Positions 11,541-20,710 of a stretch of DNA of 64,000 bases are shown piece after piece. The stretch lies in contig NZ_JARVRH010000004.1 of NCBI RefSeq assembly GCF_030209755.1, positions 1 to 64,000 of the forward strand. Direction: 5' to 3'. Made by a program: the position numbers and the translations under genes. The notes under the pieces are model-generated. The model was given only the letters and a program-made list of their open reading frames with translations, did not search any database and was not told where the DNA came from. Numbering within the stretch: position 1 is the first letter of the stretch; the number at the start of each line of letters is the position of its first letter. The stretch comes from Arthrobacter sp. efr-133-TYG-118 (GTDB taxonomy: Bacteria > Actinomycetota > Actinomycetes > Actinomycetales > Micrococcaceae).

Positions 11541-13124
11541 ATGAGCCACGATCTGACAACGACAGCGGGAAAGATTGCCGACTTCCGCGACCGCCAGGCC
11601 CGTGCAGAACAACCTTCCGGCCCCGAAGCTATCGAAAAGCAGCATGCCCGCGGCAAGAACACCGCCCGCGAACGCATCGACATGCTCCTCGACGAAGACT
11701 CCTTCGTAGAGTTCGACGCCTTGGCCGTCCACCGCTCCACCGCGTTCGGCATGGAGAAGAAGAAGCCCCTCGGCGACGGCGTCGTCTCGGGCTACGGCAC
11801 CGTCGACGGCCGCCTCGTGGCCGTCTACAGCCAGGAATTCAGCGTCTACGGCGGCTCCCTGAGCCAGGTCAACGGCGAGAAGATCGTCAAGGTCCAGGAA
11901 TTCGCCCTCCGCAACGGCTGCCCGATGGTGGGCATCAACGACGGCGGCGGCGCGCGCATCCAGGAAGGCGTAGCCTCGCTGGCGATGTTCGCCGACATCT
12001 TCCGCAACAACGTCCATTCTTCCGGCGTCGTCCCCCAGATTTCCCTCATCATGGGCCCGTGCGCCGGCGGCGCCGCCTACTCCCCTGCCCTCACCGACTA
12101 CGTGGTGATGGTGGACAAGACCTCCCACATGTTCATCACCGGCCCTGACGTCATCAAGACCGTCACCGGCGAAGACGTGGACATGGAAACCCTCGGCGGC
12201 GCGCGCCAGCACAACGCCACCACCGGCACTGCAACGTACCTCGCCAGCGACGAAGCCGACGCGATCGAGTTCGTCCGCGAACTCCTGGACTTCCTGCCGT
12301 CCAACAACCTGTCCGAGGCTCCCGTCCTGGAGCACGAGCAAGAACTGGAGCTCGACGACGACGACCTCGCCCTGGACACGCTCATCCCGGACTCGGCCAA
12401 CCAGCCCTACGACATGCGCAAGGTCATCGAGCAGATCGTCGACGATGCCCATTTCCTCGAAATGCAGTCCCTCTACGCCCCCAACGTGATCATCGGCTAC
12501 GGCCGGGTTGAAGGCCACACCGTCGGTATCGTGGCCAACCAGCCCATGCAGTTCGCCGGCACCCTGGATATTTCCGCTTCGGAAAAGGCAGCCCGCTTTG
12601 TCCGCCACTGCGATGCCTTCAACGTTCCCATCATCACCTTGGTGGACGTCCCCGGCTTCCTGCCCGGCAAGGACCAGGAATTCCAGGGCATCATCCGCCG
12701 CGGAGCCAAGCTGCTTTACGCCTACGCCGAGGCCACCGTGCCCAAGCTGACGGTCATCACCCGCAAGGCCTACGGCGGAGCGTACATCGTGATGGGTTCC
12801 AAGAAGCTTGGGGCTGACCTCAACCTGGCCTGGCCGACGGCCCAGATCGGCGTCATGGGCGCCCAAGGTGCCGTCAATATCCTGTACCGCCGCGACCTTG
12901 CCGCCGTCGCCGAGGCCGGTGGCGACGTCGAAGGCAAGCGTGCCGAGATCATCCGCCAGTACGAGGAAGAACTCCTCAACCCCTACCAGGCAGCCGAGCT
13001 TGGCTACGTCGACGCCGTCATCGTGCCGTCGGAGACCCGCATCCAGATCATCAAGGGCCTCCGCGCCCTTCGTGACAAGCGCGCCAGCCTGCCCACCAAG
13101 AAGCACGGAAACATCCCCCTGTGA
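11541..13124 (+). CDS. accD: Acyl-CoA (propionyl/acetyl-CoA) carboxylase carboxyltransferase beta subunit
   Basis: The 527-residue subunit moves the carboxyl group from carboxybiotin to acetyl- or propionyl-CoA. Motifs include an N-terminal [14 protein letters not shown], the acyl-CoA oxyanion region [31 protein letters not shown] near residue 175, and the biotin-side region [18 protein letters not shown] near residue 435. The ATG at 11541 follows GGAG; the upstream in-frame extension lacks family similarity. The stop overlaps the epsilon-subunit start by 4 bp (GTGA). The biotin carboxylase/carrier partner is encoded at 21683, about 8.5 kb away on the same strand. The 11351-11370 palindrome may regulate it. 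Confidence 0.95.
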   Translation: MSHDLTTTAGKIADFRDRQARAEQPSGPEAIEKQHARGKNTARERIDMLLDEDSFVEFDALAVHRSTAFGMEKKKPLGDGVVSGYGTVDGRLVAVYSQEFSVYGGSLSQVNGEKIVKVQEFALRNGCPMVGINDGGGARIQEGVASLAMFADIFRNNVHSSGVVPQISLIMGPCAGGAAYSPALTDYVVMVDKTSHMFITGPDVIKTVTGEDVDMETLGGARQHNATTGTATYLASDEADAIEFVRELLDFLPSNNLSEAPVLEHEQELELDDDDLALDTLIPDSANQPYDMRKVIEQIVDDAHFLEMQSLYAPNVIIGYGRVEGHTVGIVANQPMQFAGTLDISASEKAARFVRHCDAFNVPIITLVDVPGFLPGKDQEFQGIIRRGAKLLYAYAEATVPKLTVITRKAYGGAYIVMGSKKLGADLNLAWPTAQIGVMGAQGAVNILYRRDLAAVAEAGGDVEGKRAEIIRQYEEELLNPYQAAELGYVDAVIVPSETRIQIIKGLRALRDKRASLPTKKHGNIPL

Positions 13125-13375
13125 GCCTCGAACAGAACGTTCCGGACTTCTTTGCTGAATCCGCTGACGCGGCGCCGGCCGAGCCCTTGCTTTCGGTCGT
13201 CAAGGGAGATCCGACGCCGGAAGAGCTCGCGGCGCTTGCCGCCGTCGTCGCTTCCCTTGGATCGACGGAGGAAGCCGAAACTCCCAAACCGAGCACGCGG
13301 CACTGGCTGCGCCGACAGCAACTGCGCATGGACCCCACGCCGGGGCCAGGCGCCTGGAAGCGCAGCCGGGGCTGA
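13121..13375 (+). CDS. accE: Acyl-CoA carboxylase epsilon subunit
   Basis: This 84-residue protein matches the small, poorly conserved epsilon subunits of actinobacterial acyl-CoA carboxylases. These bind the beta hexamer and raise its activity. The recognisable part is [20 protein letters not shown] followed by an acidic stretch and a basic tail with [11 protein letters not shown]. The GTG start overlaps the accD stop, which shows coupled translation and supports the call. Its stop is 11 bp before the first 68-bp palindrome. Confidence 0.88.
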   Translation: MSLEQNVPDFFAESADAAPAEPLLSVVKGDPTPEELAALAAVVASLGSTEEAETPKPSTRHWLRRQQLRMDPTPGPGAWKRSRG

Positions 13376-13386
13376 GTTCCATGGTG

Positions 13387-13454
13387 ACCCAACTAGCTCG
13401 CATTTAATGTCGTTTTGAAGGCTCAAAGCGACATTAAATGCCAGTCAGTTGGGT
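13387..13454 (+). repeat. 68-bp palindromic intergenic element, copy 1
   Basis: The left arm begins ACCCAACTAGCTCG and continues CATTTAATGTCG. The right arm returns through CGACATTAAATG to AGTCAGTTGGGT. Copies of identical length lie at 15202-15269 and 43721-43788. The inner stem here reads AATGTCG/CGACATT, where the other copies read GTTGTCG/CGACAAC, so both arms changed together. It begins 11 bp after the accE stop, which suits a terminator or 3-prime stabiliser. Confidence 0.9.
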
Positions 13455-13516
13455 TGGCCTCCGAGATATCTGCAACAACCCTTTCACAAGAGTCTTGTCG
13501 CGGTTAGGCTCGTGGG

Positions 13517-15202
13517 GTGACTACTCCTAACACAGCTCCGGCACGCCTCCAGACTGCCATCGATGCGGTCGCCGACGCCTACACGGACACCCTCCTTGCC
13601 CTCAACCCGAGCCTTGCCACCACCCTCGGCCTGCCCGGACACGAAACCGAGTACCAGGACTTCTCGCCTGCCGGCGCGGCGGCATTCGCCAAGGCAGCGC
13701 GCCGCACCCTCGACGAGTTGGCCACCCTCGAACCGACGGACGCCTCCGACGTCGTCACCCTTGACGCGATGCGGGAACGGCTCGGCCTCGCCCTCGAGAT
13801 CCACGAGTCCGGCTGGGGCGCCGCCGACCTGAACAACATCGAGTCTCCGGCCCAAACCATCCGTGCGATCTTCGACCTCATGCCCACCGACACGGCCGAA
13901 CAGTGGGAGCACATCGCCGGCCGCGCGGCCAACATCGCTGAAGCGATCGACGGGTACATCGCTTCCCTTCGTTCGGCCAGGGACGCAGGGAAAGTCTCCG
14001 CGGTCCGCCAAGTCAAGATCGTCATCGAACAGACCAGCAAATACGCGGCCGAGGACGGCTTTTTCGCCAAGCTCGCCGCCGAAGCCTCGATCGACGGCCA
14101 GCCGCTGCCGGCGGAACTGCAGGAAAAGCTCGACGCCGGTACCGCCGTCGCGCGTTCCGCTTACTTGCGTCTTGCCGCCTTCCTCGAAGCGGAGCTCCTG
14201 CCCTTTGCTCCGGAAAAAGACGCCGTGGGCCGCGAGCGCTACGCATTGGCCTCACGTTTGTTCCTCGGAGCAACCGTGGACCTGGAGGAAACGTACGCCT
14301 GGGGCGTGCAGGAACTCGACAGGCTCATCGCCGAACAGGAACGCGTGGCCGAGCAAATCAAGCCCGGCGCGTCCATCGAGGAGGCCAAAGCCATTCTCGA
14401 CAACGATCCCGAACGGCAAATCAAGGGCACCGATGCCCTCAAAGCCTGGATGCAGGAACTCTCAGACCGCGCAGTAGCCGAACTGGCCGACGTCCATTTC
14501 GACATCCCGGACATCATGAAGACGCTCGAATGCCGTATCGCGCCCACGGACGAAGGCGGCATCTATTACACGGGGCCTTCTGACGACTTCTCCCGGCCCG
14601 GCCGCATGTGGTGGTCCGTTCCGGCCGGCGAAGACACCTTCACCACCTGGGCCGAAACCACTACGGTTTTCCACGAAGGCGTCCCCGGCCACCACCTCCA
14701 GGTGGCCACCGCCGTCTACCGCCGCGAGCTCCTCAACAACTGGCGACGGAACGTCTGCTGGGTCTCCGGACACGGCGAAGGCTGGGCCCTCTATGCCGAA
14801 AAGCTCATGCTGGAGCTCGGCTACCTCAAGGACCCGGGCGACCACATGGGCATGCTGGACATGCAGCGCATGCGTGCCGCCCGCGTGGTGTTCGATATCG
14901 GCGTCCACCTCGAGCTGGAAGTTCCGGAACGTTGGGGCAGCGGCACCTGGACCTCGGACAAGGGCTTCGAATTCCTCAAGGCCAACCTGCCCATCAGCGC
15001 GGGTCAGCTCCAGTTCGAATTCACCCGGTACCTCGGCTGGCCCGGCCAGGCCCCGTCGTACAAGGTGGGGCAGCGGCTATGGGAGGAAATCCGGGCTGAA
15101 CTAGAACGCCGCGACGGGTTCGACCTGAAGTCCTTCCACACGGATGCGTTGAACATCGGCTCAGTCGGCCTGGATACGCTTCGCCGGGCGCTGCTGGGGT
15201 GA
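13517..15202 (+). CDS. DUF885 family zinc hydrolase (putative peptidase)
   Basis: The 561-residue protein belongs to the DUF885 family of soluble putative metallopeptidases. The thermolysin-like motif FHEGVPGHHLQ sits near residues 384-394, followed by the helix WVSGHGEGWALYAEKLM with the likely third ligand glutamate. The N-terminal half is helical, as in the family, and I see no signal peptide. GTG at 13517 gives an N-terminus of family length, but its ribosome site is weak. The gene is bracketed by two 68-bp palindromes: one ends 62 bp before its start, the other begins at its stop codon. Its substrate is unknown. Confidence 0.88.
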   Translation: MTTPNTAPARLQTAIDAVADAYTDTLLALNPSLATTLGLPGHETEYQDFSPAGAAAFAKAARRTLDELATLEPTDASDVVTLDAMRERLGLALEIHESGWGAADLNNIESPAQTIRAIFDLMPTDTAEQWEHIAGRAANIAEAIDGYIASLRSARDAGKVSAVRQVKIVIEQTSKYAAEDGFFAKLAAEASIDGQPLPAELQEKLDAGTAVARSAYLRLAAFLEAELLPFAPEKDAVGRERYALASRLFLGATVDLEETYAWGVQELDRLIAEQERVAEQIKPGASIEEAKAILDNDPERQIKGTDALKAWMQELSDRAVAELADVHFDIPDIMKTLECRIAPTDEGGIYYTGPSDDFSRPGRMWWSVPAGEDTFTTWAETTTVFHEGVPGHHLQVATAVYRRELLNNWRRNVCWVSGHGEGWALYAEKLMLELGYLKDPGDHMGMLDMQRMRAARVVFDIGVHLELEVPERWGSGTWTSDKGFEFLKANLPISAGQLQFEFTRYLGWPGQAPSYKVGQRLWEEIRAELERRDGFDLKSFHTDALNIGSVGLDTLRRALLG

Positions 15203-15269
15203 CCCAACTGACTCGCATTTGTTGTCGTTTTGGAGGCTCAGAACGACAACAAATGCGAGTCAGATGGGC
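15202..15269 (+). repeat. 68-bp palindromic intergenic element, copy 2
   Basis: The left arm is ACCCAACTGACTCG plus CATTTGTTGTCG. The right arm is CGACAACAAATG plus CGAGTCAGATGGGC. Length and polarity equal copies 1 and 3. The element begins on the last base of the DUF885 stop codon. A gene-free stretch to 15432 follows, holding the dctA-like promoter region; no clear operator was seen there. Confidence 0.9.
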
Positions 15270-15432
15270 TGAGACGTACGAGATCTTTCCCACATTCCGT
15301 CCGGGAATAACTTCATAAATGGGTGGTTTCGCGGCGAATTCTTTGGGCTATTTGGCAGTTGCTCGAATTTGAGACCGTAACATTTCTCAACGTCGGGTCG
15401 CGGTGGTATGTGCCGGGGCCTAGTTTGTTCCG

Positions 15433-16845
15433 GTGAGCAATTCATCCAACACTTTGACTTCCGCCGGAAAGACTTCGTCCCGGCTTCCCAAGTGGGCAAC
15501 GTCCTTCGGCGTCCAGATCATCGCGGCCTTGGTGATCGGCCTGGCCCTCGGCCTCCTGGCCAAAGCCACCGGTAGCACCACGAAGGCTCCCAACGGGCTC
15601 GGCGCCACGCTGCAGACCATCGGCTCGAGCTACGTCTCGCTGCTGCAGACCGCCGTCGTGCCCTTGATCTTCACCGCAGTGGTGAGTTCGATCGCGAACC
15701 TCCGCCAAGTGTCCAATGCGGCGAAACTGGCGTGGAACACCTTGCTCTGGTTCGCCATCACCTCGCTCATCGCAGTGATGATCGGCATCGGACTGGGCGT
15801 GATCTTGCAGCCGGGTTCAGGCACCGGCATCACCAAGAAGGCCGAGTACGCAGGCAAGACCGGCGACTGGTGGGCATTCCTTACCGGCCTCTTCCCCAAG
15901 AACTTCCTCGGCATTGGCGCGAGCACGAGCGTCACGGACGGCGTCGCCAGCACGTCGATCAGCTTCAACGTGCTGCAGATCCTGGTGATCGCCATCGCCA
16001 TCGGCGTCGCCGCCCTCAAGGTCGGCAAGCAGGCCGAACCGTTCCTCAACCTCAATGCTTCCGCCCTGGCCGTCATCCAGAAGGTCCTCTGGTGGATCAT
16101 CCGCATCGCCCCGCTGGGCACCATCGGCCTGATCGGCAACGCAGTGGCCGTCTACGGTTGGGACACCATCGGTTCGCTCGGCAAGTTCACCGTGGCCATC
16201 TACGCGGGCCTCGCCCTGGTGCTCTTCGTTGTCTACCCCATCCTGGTCAAGACCCATGGGCTGTCCGTCAAGCAGTACTTCTCGGGCGTGTGGCCCGCCG
16301 TGCAGCTGGCATTTGTCTCCCGGTCCTCGATCGGCACGCTGCCGCTCACGCAGCGCGTCACCGAACGCAACCTCGGCGTTCCGCAGGGTTACGCATCCTT
16401 CGCCGTGCCGCTCGGCGCGACCACCAAGATGGACGGTTGCGCCGCCATCTACCCGGCCGTCGCTGCGATCTTTGTTGCCCAGTTCTTCGGCATCAACCTG
16501 GACTTCAGCCAATACTTGCTGATCGTAGTGGTTTCGGTCCTTGGTTCGGCGGCAACGGCAGGCACCACGGGCGCCGTGGTCATGCTCACGCTGACCTTGT
16601 CCACCCTGGGACTGCCGCTTGCCGGCGTCGGGCTCCTCCTCGCGATCGACCCCATCCTGGACATGGGCCGCACGGCCGTCAACGTGGCCGGACAGGCGTT
16701 GGTTCCGGCCATCGTGGCCAAACGGCAGGGAATCCTGGACGAATCGCTCTACAACGCTCCACGCACGGGAACGGCGTTCGCGGCCCAGACTGAGTCTCCG
16801 GAGGCGTCCGGGGAAACTCGCGAGCTCGCTGACGCCAACGCCTAG
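15433..16845 (+). CDS. Dicarboxylate/amino acid:cation symporter (DAACS, DctA/GltP type)
   Basis: The 470-residue membrane protein of the DAACS family imports C4-dicarboxylates or acidic amino acids with protons or sodium. Family signatures are LLQTAVVPLIFTAVVSSI, the hairpin motif SRSSIGTLPLTQR near residue 297, VPLGATTKMDGCAA (usually NMDG; the Asn is Lys here), and DPILDMGRTAVNVAGQ near residue 407. The N-terminus and the last 35 residues are polar and cytosolic. GTG at 15433 gives a normal family start. A clear terminator follows at 16865-16904. DctA versus GltP/GltT substrate is not decided. Confidence 0.92.
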   Translation: MSNSSNTLTSAGKTSSRLPKWATSFGVQIIAALVIGLALGLLAKATGSTTKAPNGLGATLQTIGSSYVSLLQTAVVPLIFTAVVSSIANLRQVSNAAKLAWNTLLWFAITSLIAVMIGIGLGVILQPGSGTGITKKAEYAGKTGDWWAFLTGLFPKNFLGIGASTSVTDGVASTSISFNVLQILVIAIAIGVAALKVGKQAEPFLNLNASALAVIQKVLWWIIRIAPLGTIGLIGNAVAVYGWDTIGSLGKFTVAIYAGLALVLFVVYPILVKTHGLSVKQYFSGVWPAVQLAFVSRSSIGTLPLTQRVTERNLGVPQGYASFAVPLGATTKMDGCAAIYPAVAAIFVAQFFGINLDFSQYLLIVVVSVLGSAATAGTTGAVVMLTLTLSTLGLPLAGVGLLLAIDPILDMGRTAVNVAGQALVPAIVAKRQGILDESLYNAPRTGTAFAAQTESPEASGETRELADANA

Positions 16846-16864
16846 CGACGGCCCAATGGCGCAC

Positions 16865-16904
16865 GGACGAATCTCCGGGGAATACCCTGGGGATTCGTCC
16901 TTTT
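16865..16904 (+). terminator. Rho-independent terminator after the symporter
   Basis: GGACGAATC at the left pairs with GATTCGTCC at the right, with a GC-rich interior, and is followed by TTTT. It lies 19 bp after the symporter stop. Confidence 0.85.
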
Positions 16905-16942
16905 AACCGTGGGAAACGGTGGATTCTGGATAGGCTCTGTCC

Positions 16943-17383
16943 ATGCTGATAGTCACCTCAAACAAGATTCCGGGCCACAGGATCGACGCCGTATTCGGCG
17001 AAGTCATGGGCCTCACCGTCCGCTCCCGGGATCTCGGCTCCCAAATGATTGCCGGTTTCCGCTCCCTCGGCGGCGGCGAGCTGCCCGAAATGACCAAGGC
17101 GCTTTATGAAAGCCGCCAGGAAGTCATGGCCCGTATGGTCAACGAGGCACAGCAGCGCGGCGCCAACGCAATCGTCGCCATGCGCTTCGACACGTCCGAG
17201 ATGGGCGGCAACTGGACCGAGGTGTGCGCCTACGGCACCGCCGTGTTCGCCATCCCCCTGGCCGAAGGCGAGCCCGGCGCCACAGGCCAGTCCATCTACT
17301 TGACGAGCACCGCCGCCCAGCAGCCCGAGCAGTCCACGACGTCGCCCGCGCCCCAGGAACACACGGCACCGCCGGAGATTTAA
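16943..17383 (+). CDS. YbjQ/UPF0145 family protein
   Basis: The first 107 residues match the YbjQ family of small pentamer-forming proteins of unknown function: VTSNKIPGHRIDAVFGEVMG, QEVMARMVNEAQQRGANAIV and MRFDTSEMGG. The remaining 39 residues are a Gln/Ser/Thr/Pro-rich tail not normal for the family core and probably disordered. It starts at the ATG at 16943, which gives the usual MLIVTS N-terminus. It lies between the symporter terminator and the TetR gene and is probably its own unit. Confidence 0.85.
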   Translation: MLIVTSNKIPGHRIDAVFGEVMGLTVRSRDLGSQMIAGFRSLGGGELPEMTKALYESRQEVMARMVNEAQQRGANAIVAMRFDTSEMGGNWTEVCAYGTAVFAIPLAEGEPGATGQSIYLTSTAAQQPEQSTTSPAPQEHTAPPEI

Positions 17384-17392
17384 CTTGCCCTG

Positions 17393-17418
17393 AGTGCAAA
17401 GTTGCACTTAGTGTAAGT
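17393..17418. promoter_or_regulatory. Overlapping operator palindromes before the TetR gene
   Basis: AGTGCAA-AG-TTGCACT (17393-17408) is a perfect palindrome. It overlaps a second one, ACTTA-GTG-TAAGT (17406-17418), which ends two bases before the GTG start of the regulator. This placement suits autorepression by the TetR protein through a dimer pair. Confidence 0.7.
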
Positions 17419-17420
17419 AC

Positions 17421-18089
17421 GTGACAACTTCCGACACCGCCACTGTCCCCTCGCGCCGGGAACAGAACAAACTGGCCACCCGCCAAGCGATCACGGACGC
17501 AGCCCTTGCCATGTTGCGCAGCAGGGGCGCCGCCAATTTCACCGTGGAAGATATCGCGGAAGCGGCCGGCGTATCCCGGCGCACCTTCTTCAATTACTTC
17601 CCGAGCCTCGAAGCGGCCCTGGCCTCAGTGACCGAGGGCTTCCTGGACCATGCCCTCGAACAGTTCCGCCTGCGCCCTTCGGACGAACCCATCCTCGATT
17701 CCGCCCGGGCCGCCCTCGCGGCGCTGGCTGACCCCATGACGGTTTCCCCCATGGCCGAACTCTTCAGCCTGACCCACGACAACCGTGCCCTGGTGCGTTC
17801 CGAACTCGAAGCCTGGGACCACTGCACCACGCAGATCATCGACGCCGCCCGCCTTCGCCTCGGCCCGGATGTCGATGAGCTCTATTTACGGGCCTTGGCC
17901 GGGTCCATCATTTCCTGCGGCAAGGCAGCCATGAGCGTCTGGTTCGAACAACACGGCCCGGATCTTTCCCCCGAATCCCTCGCAAGCTTGCGGCAGCACT
18001 TGATCGACGCGATTGGCCTGCTCGGTTCAGGCTTCGCGGCACCGGTCCCTCGAAGTCCCGGCGTCGCGCGGCACTCCGCCCGCGACTGA
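17421..18089 (+). CDS. TetR family transcriptional regulator
   Basis: The 222-residue protein has an N-terminal TetR helix-turn-helix: RQAITDAALAMLRSRGAANF, then VEDIAEAAGVSRRTFFNYF. A variable helical ligand-binding domain follows. The next gene, 43 bp downstream on the same strand, encodes an MMPL exporter. The likely role is therefore ligand-controlled repression of itself and the exporter. The palindromes at 17393-17418 abut its GTG start. With little space between them and the start codon, the transcript may be nearly leaderless. The ligand is unknown. Confidence 0.93.
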   Translation: MTTSDTATVPSRREQNKLATRQAITDAALAMLRSRGAANFTVEDIAEAAGVSRRTFFNYFPSLEAALASVTEGFLDHALEQFRLRPSDEPILDSARAALAALADPMTVSPMAELFSLTHDNRALVRSELEAWDHCTTQIIDAARLRLGPDVDELYLRALAGSIISCGKAAMSVWFEQHGPDLSPESLASLRQHLIDAIGLLGSGFAAPVPRSPGVARHSARD

Positions 18090-18112
18090 TCCACAACACT
18101 CGGCATAACCAC

Positions 18113-18126
18113 ACCGACAGATCGGT
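18113..18126. promoter_or_regulatory. Small inverted repeat before the MMPL gene
   Basis: ACCGA-CAGA-TCGGT lies 6 bp before the exporter ATG. It could be a secondary regulator site or hide the weak ribosome site. With 5-bp arms, chance is a real alternative. Confidence 0.3.
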
Positions 18127-18132
18127 TCCGAT

Positions 18133-20655
18133 ATGGCACTCCTGCTCTACCGCCTTGGCAAGTTCTCCTACCGTCACCGCTGGCTGGTGATCTCCCTCTG
18201 GCTGGCCGTGCTCGTGGCCGTCGGCGGCTCCGCAGCCGCCTTCCACGGCACCATGTCCAACAACTTCCAGATTCCCGGCACCGAGACCCAGCAGATGCTG
18301 GACAAGCTCAAGAAGGACCTTCCGGCCTCCTCGGGTGGCTCCGCGGGGATCGTCTTCGAAGCCGGCGACGCCGGATTCAACCAAGCCGGCAAGGACGCCA
18401 TTGCGTCGGCCCTCTCCCGGCTGGAAAAACTGCCGGATGTGCAGTCCACGGTCAACCCCTTCACAACCCAAGCCACGTTGGACAAGGCGCCGTCCGATCT
18501 TGCTGCCGGGGAACAGAAGGTGGCCGCCGGGCAGGCCGAACTGGACAAGGCCCGGGCCACGCTCGACGCAGGTGATGCCCAACTCAAGGCCGCCGAACAG
18601 CAAATGACCGCTGCGGGCATGCCTGCTGCGCAGATCCAGGCCCAACTCGCCCGGCAGAAGGCCGAACTTCTCGCTGGCCGCCAAAAGCTCGATGCCGGCC
18701 AGAAGCAAGCAACTGATGGTGCCGCCGCCCTCGCGTTGGTCAAGCGCCAGGTGACAGCTTCCCAAGGCATGCGTTTCGTCTCCGAAGACGGCAAAGCGGC
18801 GATCGCCCAGGTCCAGTTCAAGACCTCCATCAACGGATTGACCCCCGCAGTCCGGCAACAAGTCCAGGACATCGTCCACGGCGTCTCCTCAGCAGGTGTC
18901 ACGGCCTTGGCCAGCAAGGAAATCACCGAGGACGTCTCGCAGTTGTTCGGCGTCTCCGAAATCATCGGCATCGCTGTGGCCGCCATCGCCCTCATCGTGA
19001 TGCTGGGAACGCTTGTCGCCGCGGGCTTGCCCCTCCTGATGGCGATCATTGGCGTGGCCGTGGGCGTCGGCGGAACGTTTGCCCTCACCGGCGTCATCGA
19101 CATGAGCTCCATTTCCCCGATGCTCGCGCTCATGCTGGGCCTCGCCGTCGGAATCGATTACTCGCTCTTCATCGTCAACCGCCACCGTGGGCAATTGCTT
19201 GCGGGGATGGACGCGGAGGAATCCGTGGCCCTCGCCACCGGCACCTCAGGCAACGCCGTTCTCTTCGCGGGCCTCACTGTCGTCATCGCGCTTGCCGCAT
19301 TGGTCGTTCCGGGGCTCCCGTTCCTGGCCGTCATGGGCCTGTCGGCCGCCGCGACGGTGGCAGTCGCCGTCGTCGTCTCCCTCACACTGACCCCGGCGGT
19401 GCTATCGCTGGTGGGCCGCAAACTGATCTCGAAGCGGACGTGGGCCAAGGCCGAGCGCCACAACGCGGAGCCGGAGCACGCCTCTGCGGACCGCGCCGAG
19501 GACCAGCGCCGGAGCAGCCGAGGGTGGGGCGGGCTCGTGACCCGGCACCCGGTGGTTTCGCTCCTTGCCGGCGTCGTGCTGCTCGGGGTGCTCGCCCTCC
19601 CTGCCTCCCAGCTGCGCCTCGCTTTGCCCGACGGCGGTTCGGAACCGGTCGACTCGCAAGCGTTCAAGGCCTATGACCTCACACGAAAGAGCTTCGGAGA
19701 GGGCATGACCGGTCCCATCGTGGTTGTCGGCACGTTCCCGTCCGGGCTCAGCGACGACCAGGCCAAGACCAAGCAGTTCGACGTGGCCGACAAGCTGCGC
19801 AGCGTCGACAACGTCATGGCAGCCGTTCCGGTAGCCCTCAGCCCGGATCACCGGACGGCCATCTTCCAGGTCATCCCCAAGGACGGCCCCGCGAGTGCCA
19901 GCACCGTCCAGGTGGTCTCGGAACTGCGTGCGAAGGGTTCCGAAATCCAGCAAGCCACAGGAGCCACCATTGGATTGACGGGGCAGACGGCCGGCAACAT
20001 CGATGTCTCCGCGAAGCTCGGTGCCGCGTTGCCGCCTTACTTGGCGATCGTCGTCGGGCTCTCGCTGGTCCTCCTGCTGCTGGTGTTCCGCTCGATCGTC
20101 GTTCCGCTGCTCGCCACCGGCGGCTTCCTGCTCTCGCTCGCGGCAGCGTTCGGCGCCGTGGTGGCCGTGTACCAGTGGGGCTGGCTGGGTACCGTGTTCG
20201 ACGTGCCCAATCCCGGAGCCGTGCTGAGCTTCCTGCCGATCATCCTGATTGGTGTGCTGTTCGGCCTGGCCATGGACTACCAGGTGTTCATCACCTCTGG
20301 CATGCGCGAGTCGTTCATGCACGGTGAGAATGCGAAGCAGGCAGTCCGAAGCGGCTTTAGCCATGCCGCAGCCGTGGTCACCGCCGCCGCGATCATCATG
20401 GTCAGCGTGTTTGCCGGCTTCATCTTCAGCCACCTGACCATGGTCCGGCCGCTCGGTTTCGCGATGGCGTTCGGCGTGCTCGTGGATGCGTTCGTGGTGC
20501 GGATGACCATCGTTCCGGCCGTGATGTACCTGTTGGGCGACAAAGCCTGGTGGCTGCCGCGCTGGCTGTCCCGGATCCTGCCCGACGTCGACGTCGAAGG
20601 CGCCAAGTTGCAGCGCACGACGGCGGCAGGCGGGGCCAAGGAGCTGGTGCACTAA
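18133..20655 (+). CDS. MMPL family RND-type transporter
   Basis: The 840-residue inner-membrane exporter has two MMPL halves. Each has a first helix, an extracytoplasmic domain and a block of five to six helices (about 275-430 and 620-815). Family features are LGLAVGIDYSLFIVNRHRG in the first half and FGLAMDYQVFITSGMRE in the second, both with the proton-relay D-Y pair. Residues about 120-210 form an Ala/Gln/Lys-rich coiled coil in the first periplasmic-side domain. The cytosolic linker (about 435-465) is charged. It follows the TetR gene and ends 19 bp before a strong terminator. The substrate, drug or lipid, is unknown. Confidence 0.93.
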   Translation: MALLLYRLGKFSYRHRWLVISLWLAVLVAVGGSAAAFHGTMSNNFQIPGTETQQMLDKLKKDLPASSGGSAGIVFEAGDAGFNQAGKDAIASALSRLEKLPDVQSTVNPFTTQATLDKAPSDLAAGEQKVAAGQAELDKARATLDAGDAQLKAAEQQMTAAGMPAAQIQAQLARQKAELLAGRQKLDAGQKQATDGAAALALVKRQVTASQGMRFVSEDGKAAIAQVQFKTSINGLTPAVRQQVQDIVHGVSSAGVTALASKEITEDVSQLFGVSEIIGIAVAAIALIVMLGTLVAAGLPLLMAIIGVAVGVGGTFALTGVIDMSSISPMLALMLGLAVGIDYSLFIVNRHRGQLLAGMDAEESVALATGTSGNAVLFAGLTVVIALAALVVPGLPFLAVMGLSAAATVAVAVVVSLTLTPAVLSLVGRKLISKRTWAKAERHNAEPEHASADRAEDQRRSSRGWGGLVTRHPVVSLLAGVVLLGVLALPASQLRLALPDGGSEPVDSQAFKAYDLTRKSFGEGMTGPIVVVGTFPSGLSDDQAKTKQFDVADKLRSVDNVMAAVPVALSPDHRTAIFQVIPKDGPASASTVQVVSELRAKGSEIQQATGATIGLTGQTAGNIDVSAKLGAALPPYLAIVVGLSLVLLLLVFRSIVVPLLATGGFLLSLAAAFGAVVAVYQWGWLGTVFDVPNPGAVLSFLPIILIGVLFGLAMDYQVFITSGMRESFMHGENAKQAVRSGFSHAAAVVTAAAIIMVSVFAGFIFSHLTMVRPLGFAMAFGVLVDAFVVRMTIVPAVMYLLGDKAWWLPRWLSRILPDVDVEGAKLQRTTAAGGAKELVH

Positions 20656-20674
20656 GCGTCTGGTCGCCTTAGCG

Positions 20675-20710
20675 GCGGGCGTCGGTTCTGTGTTCAGAAC
20701 CGACGCCCGC
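20675..20710 (+). terminator. Terminator-like hairpin after the MMPL gene
   Basis: GCGGGCGTCGGTTCTG (20675-20690) pairs perfectly with CAGAACCGACGCCCGC (20695-20710) around TGTT. The right arm runs into the first inverted GTGAGC-type unit. There is no long T tract. Confidence 0.75.

Noticed and set aside
11517..13106. Long minus-strand frame opposite accD
   Set aside because: Its composition is that of an antisense shadow (Asp/Gly/Val/His-rich), while accD has clear carboxyltransferase motifs.
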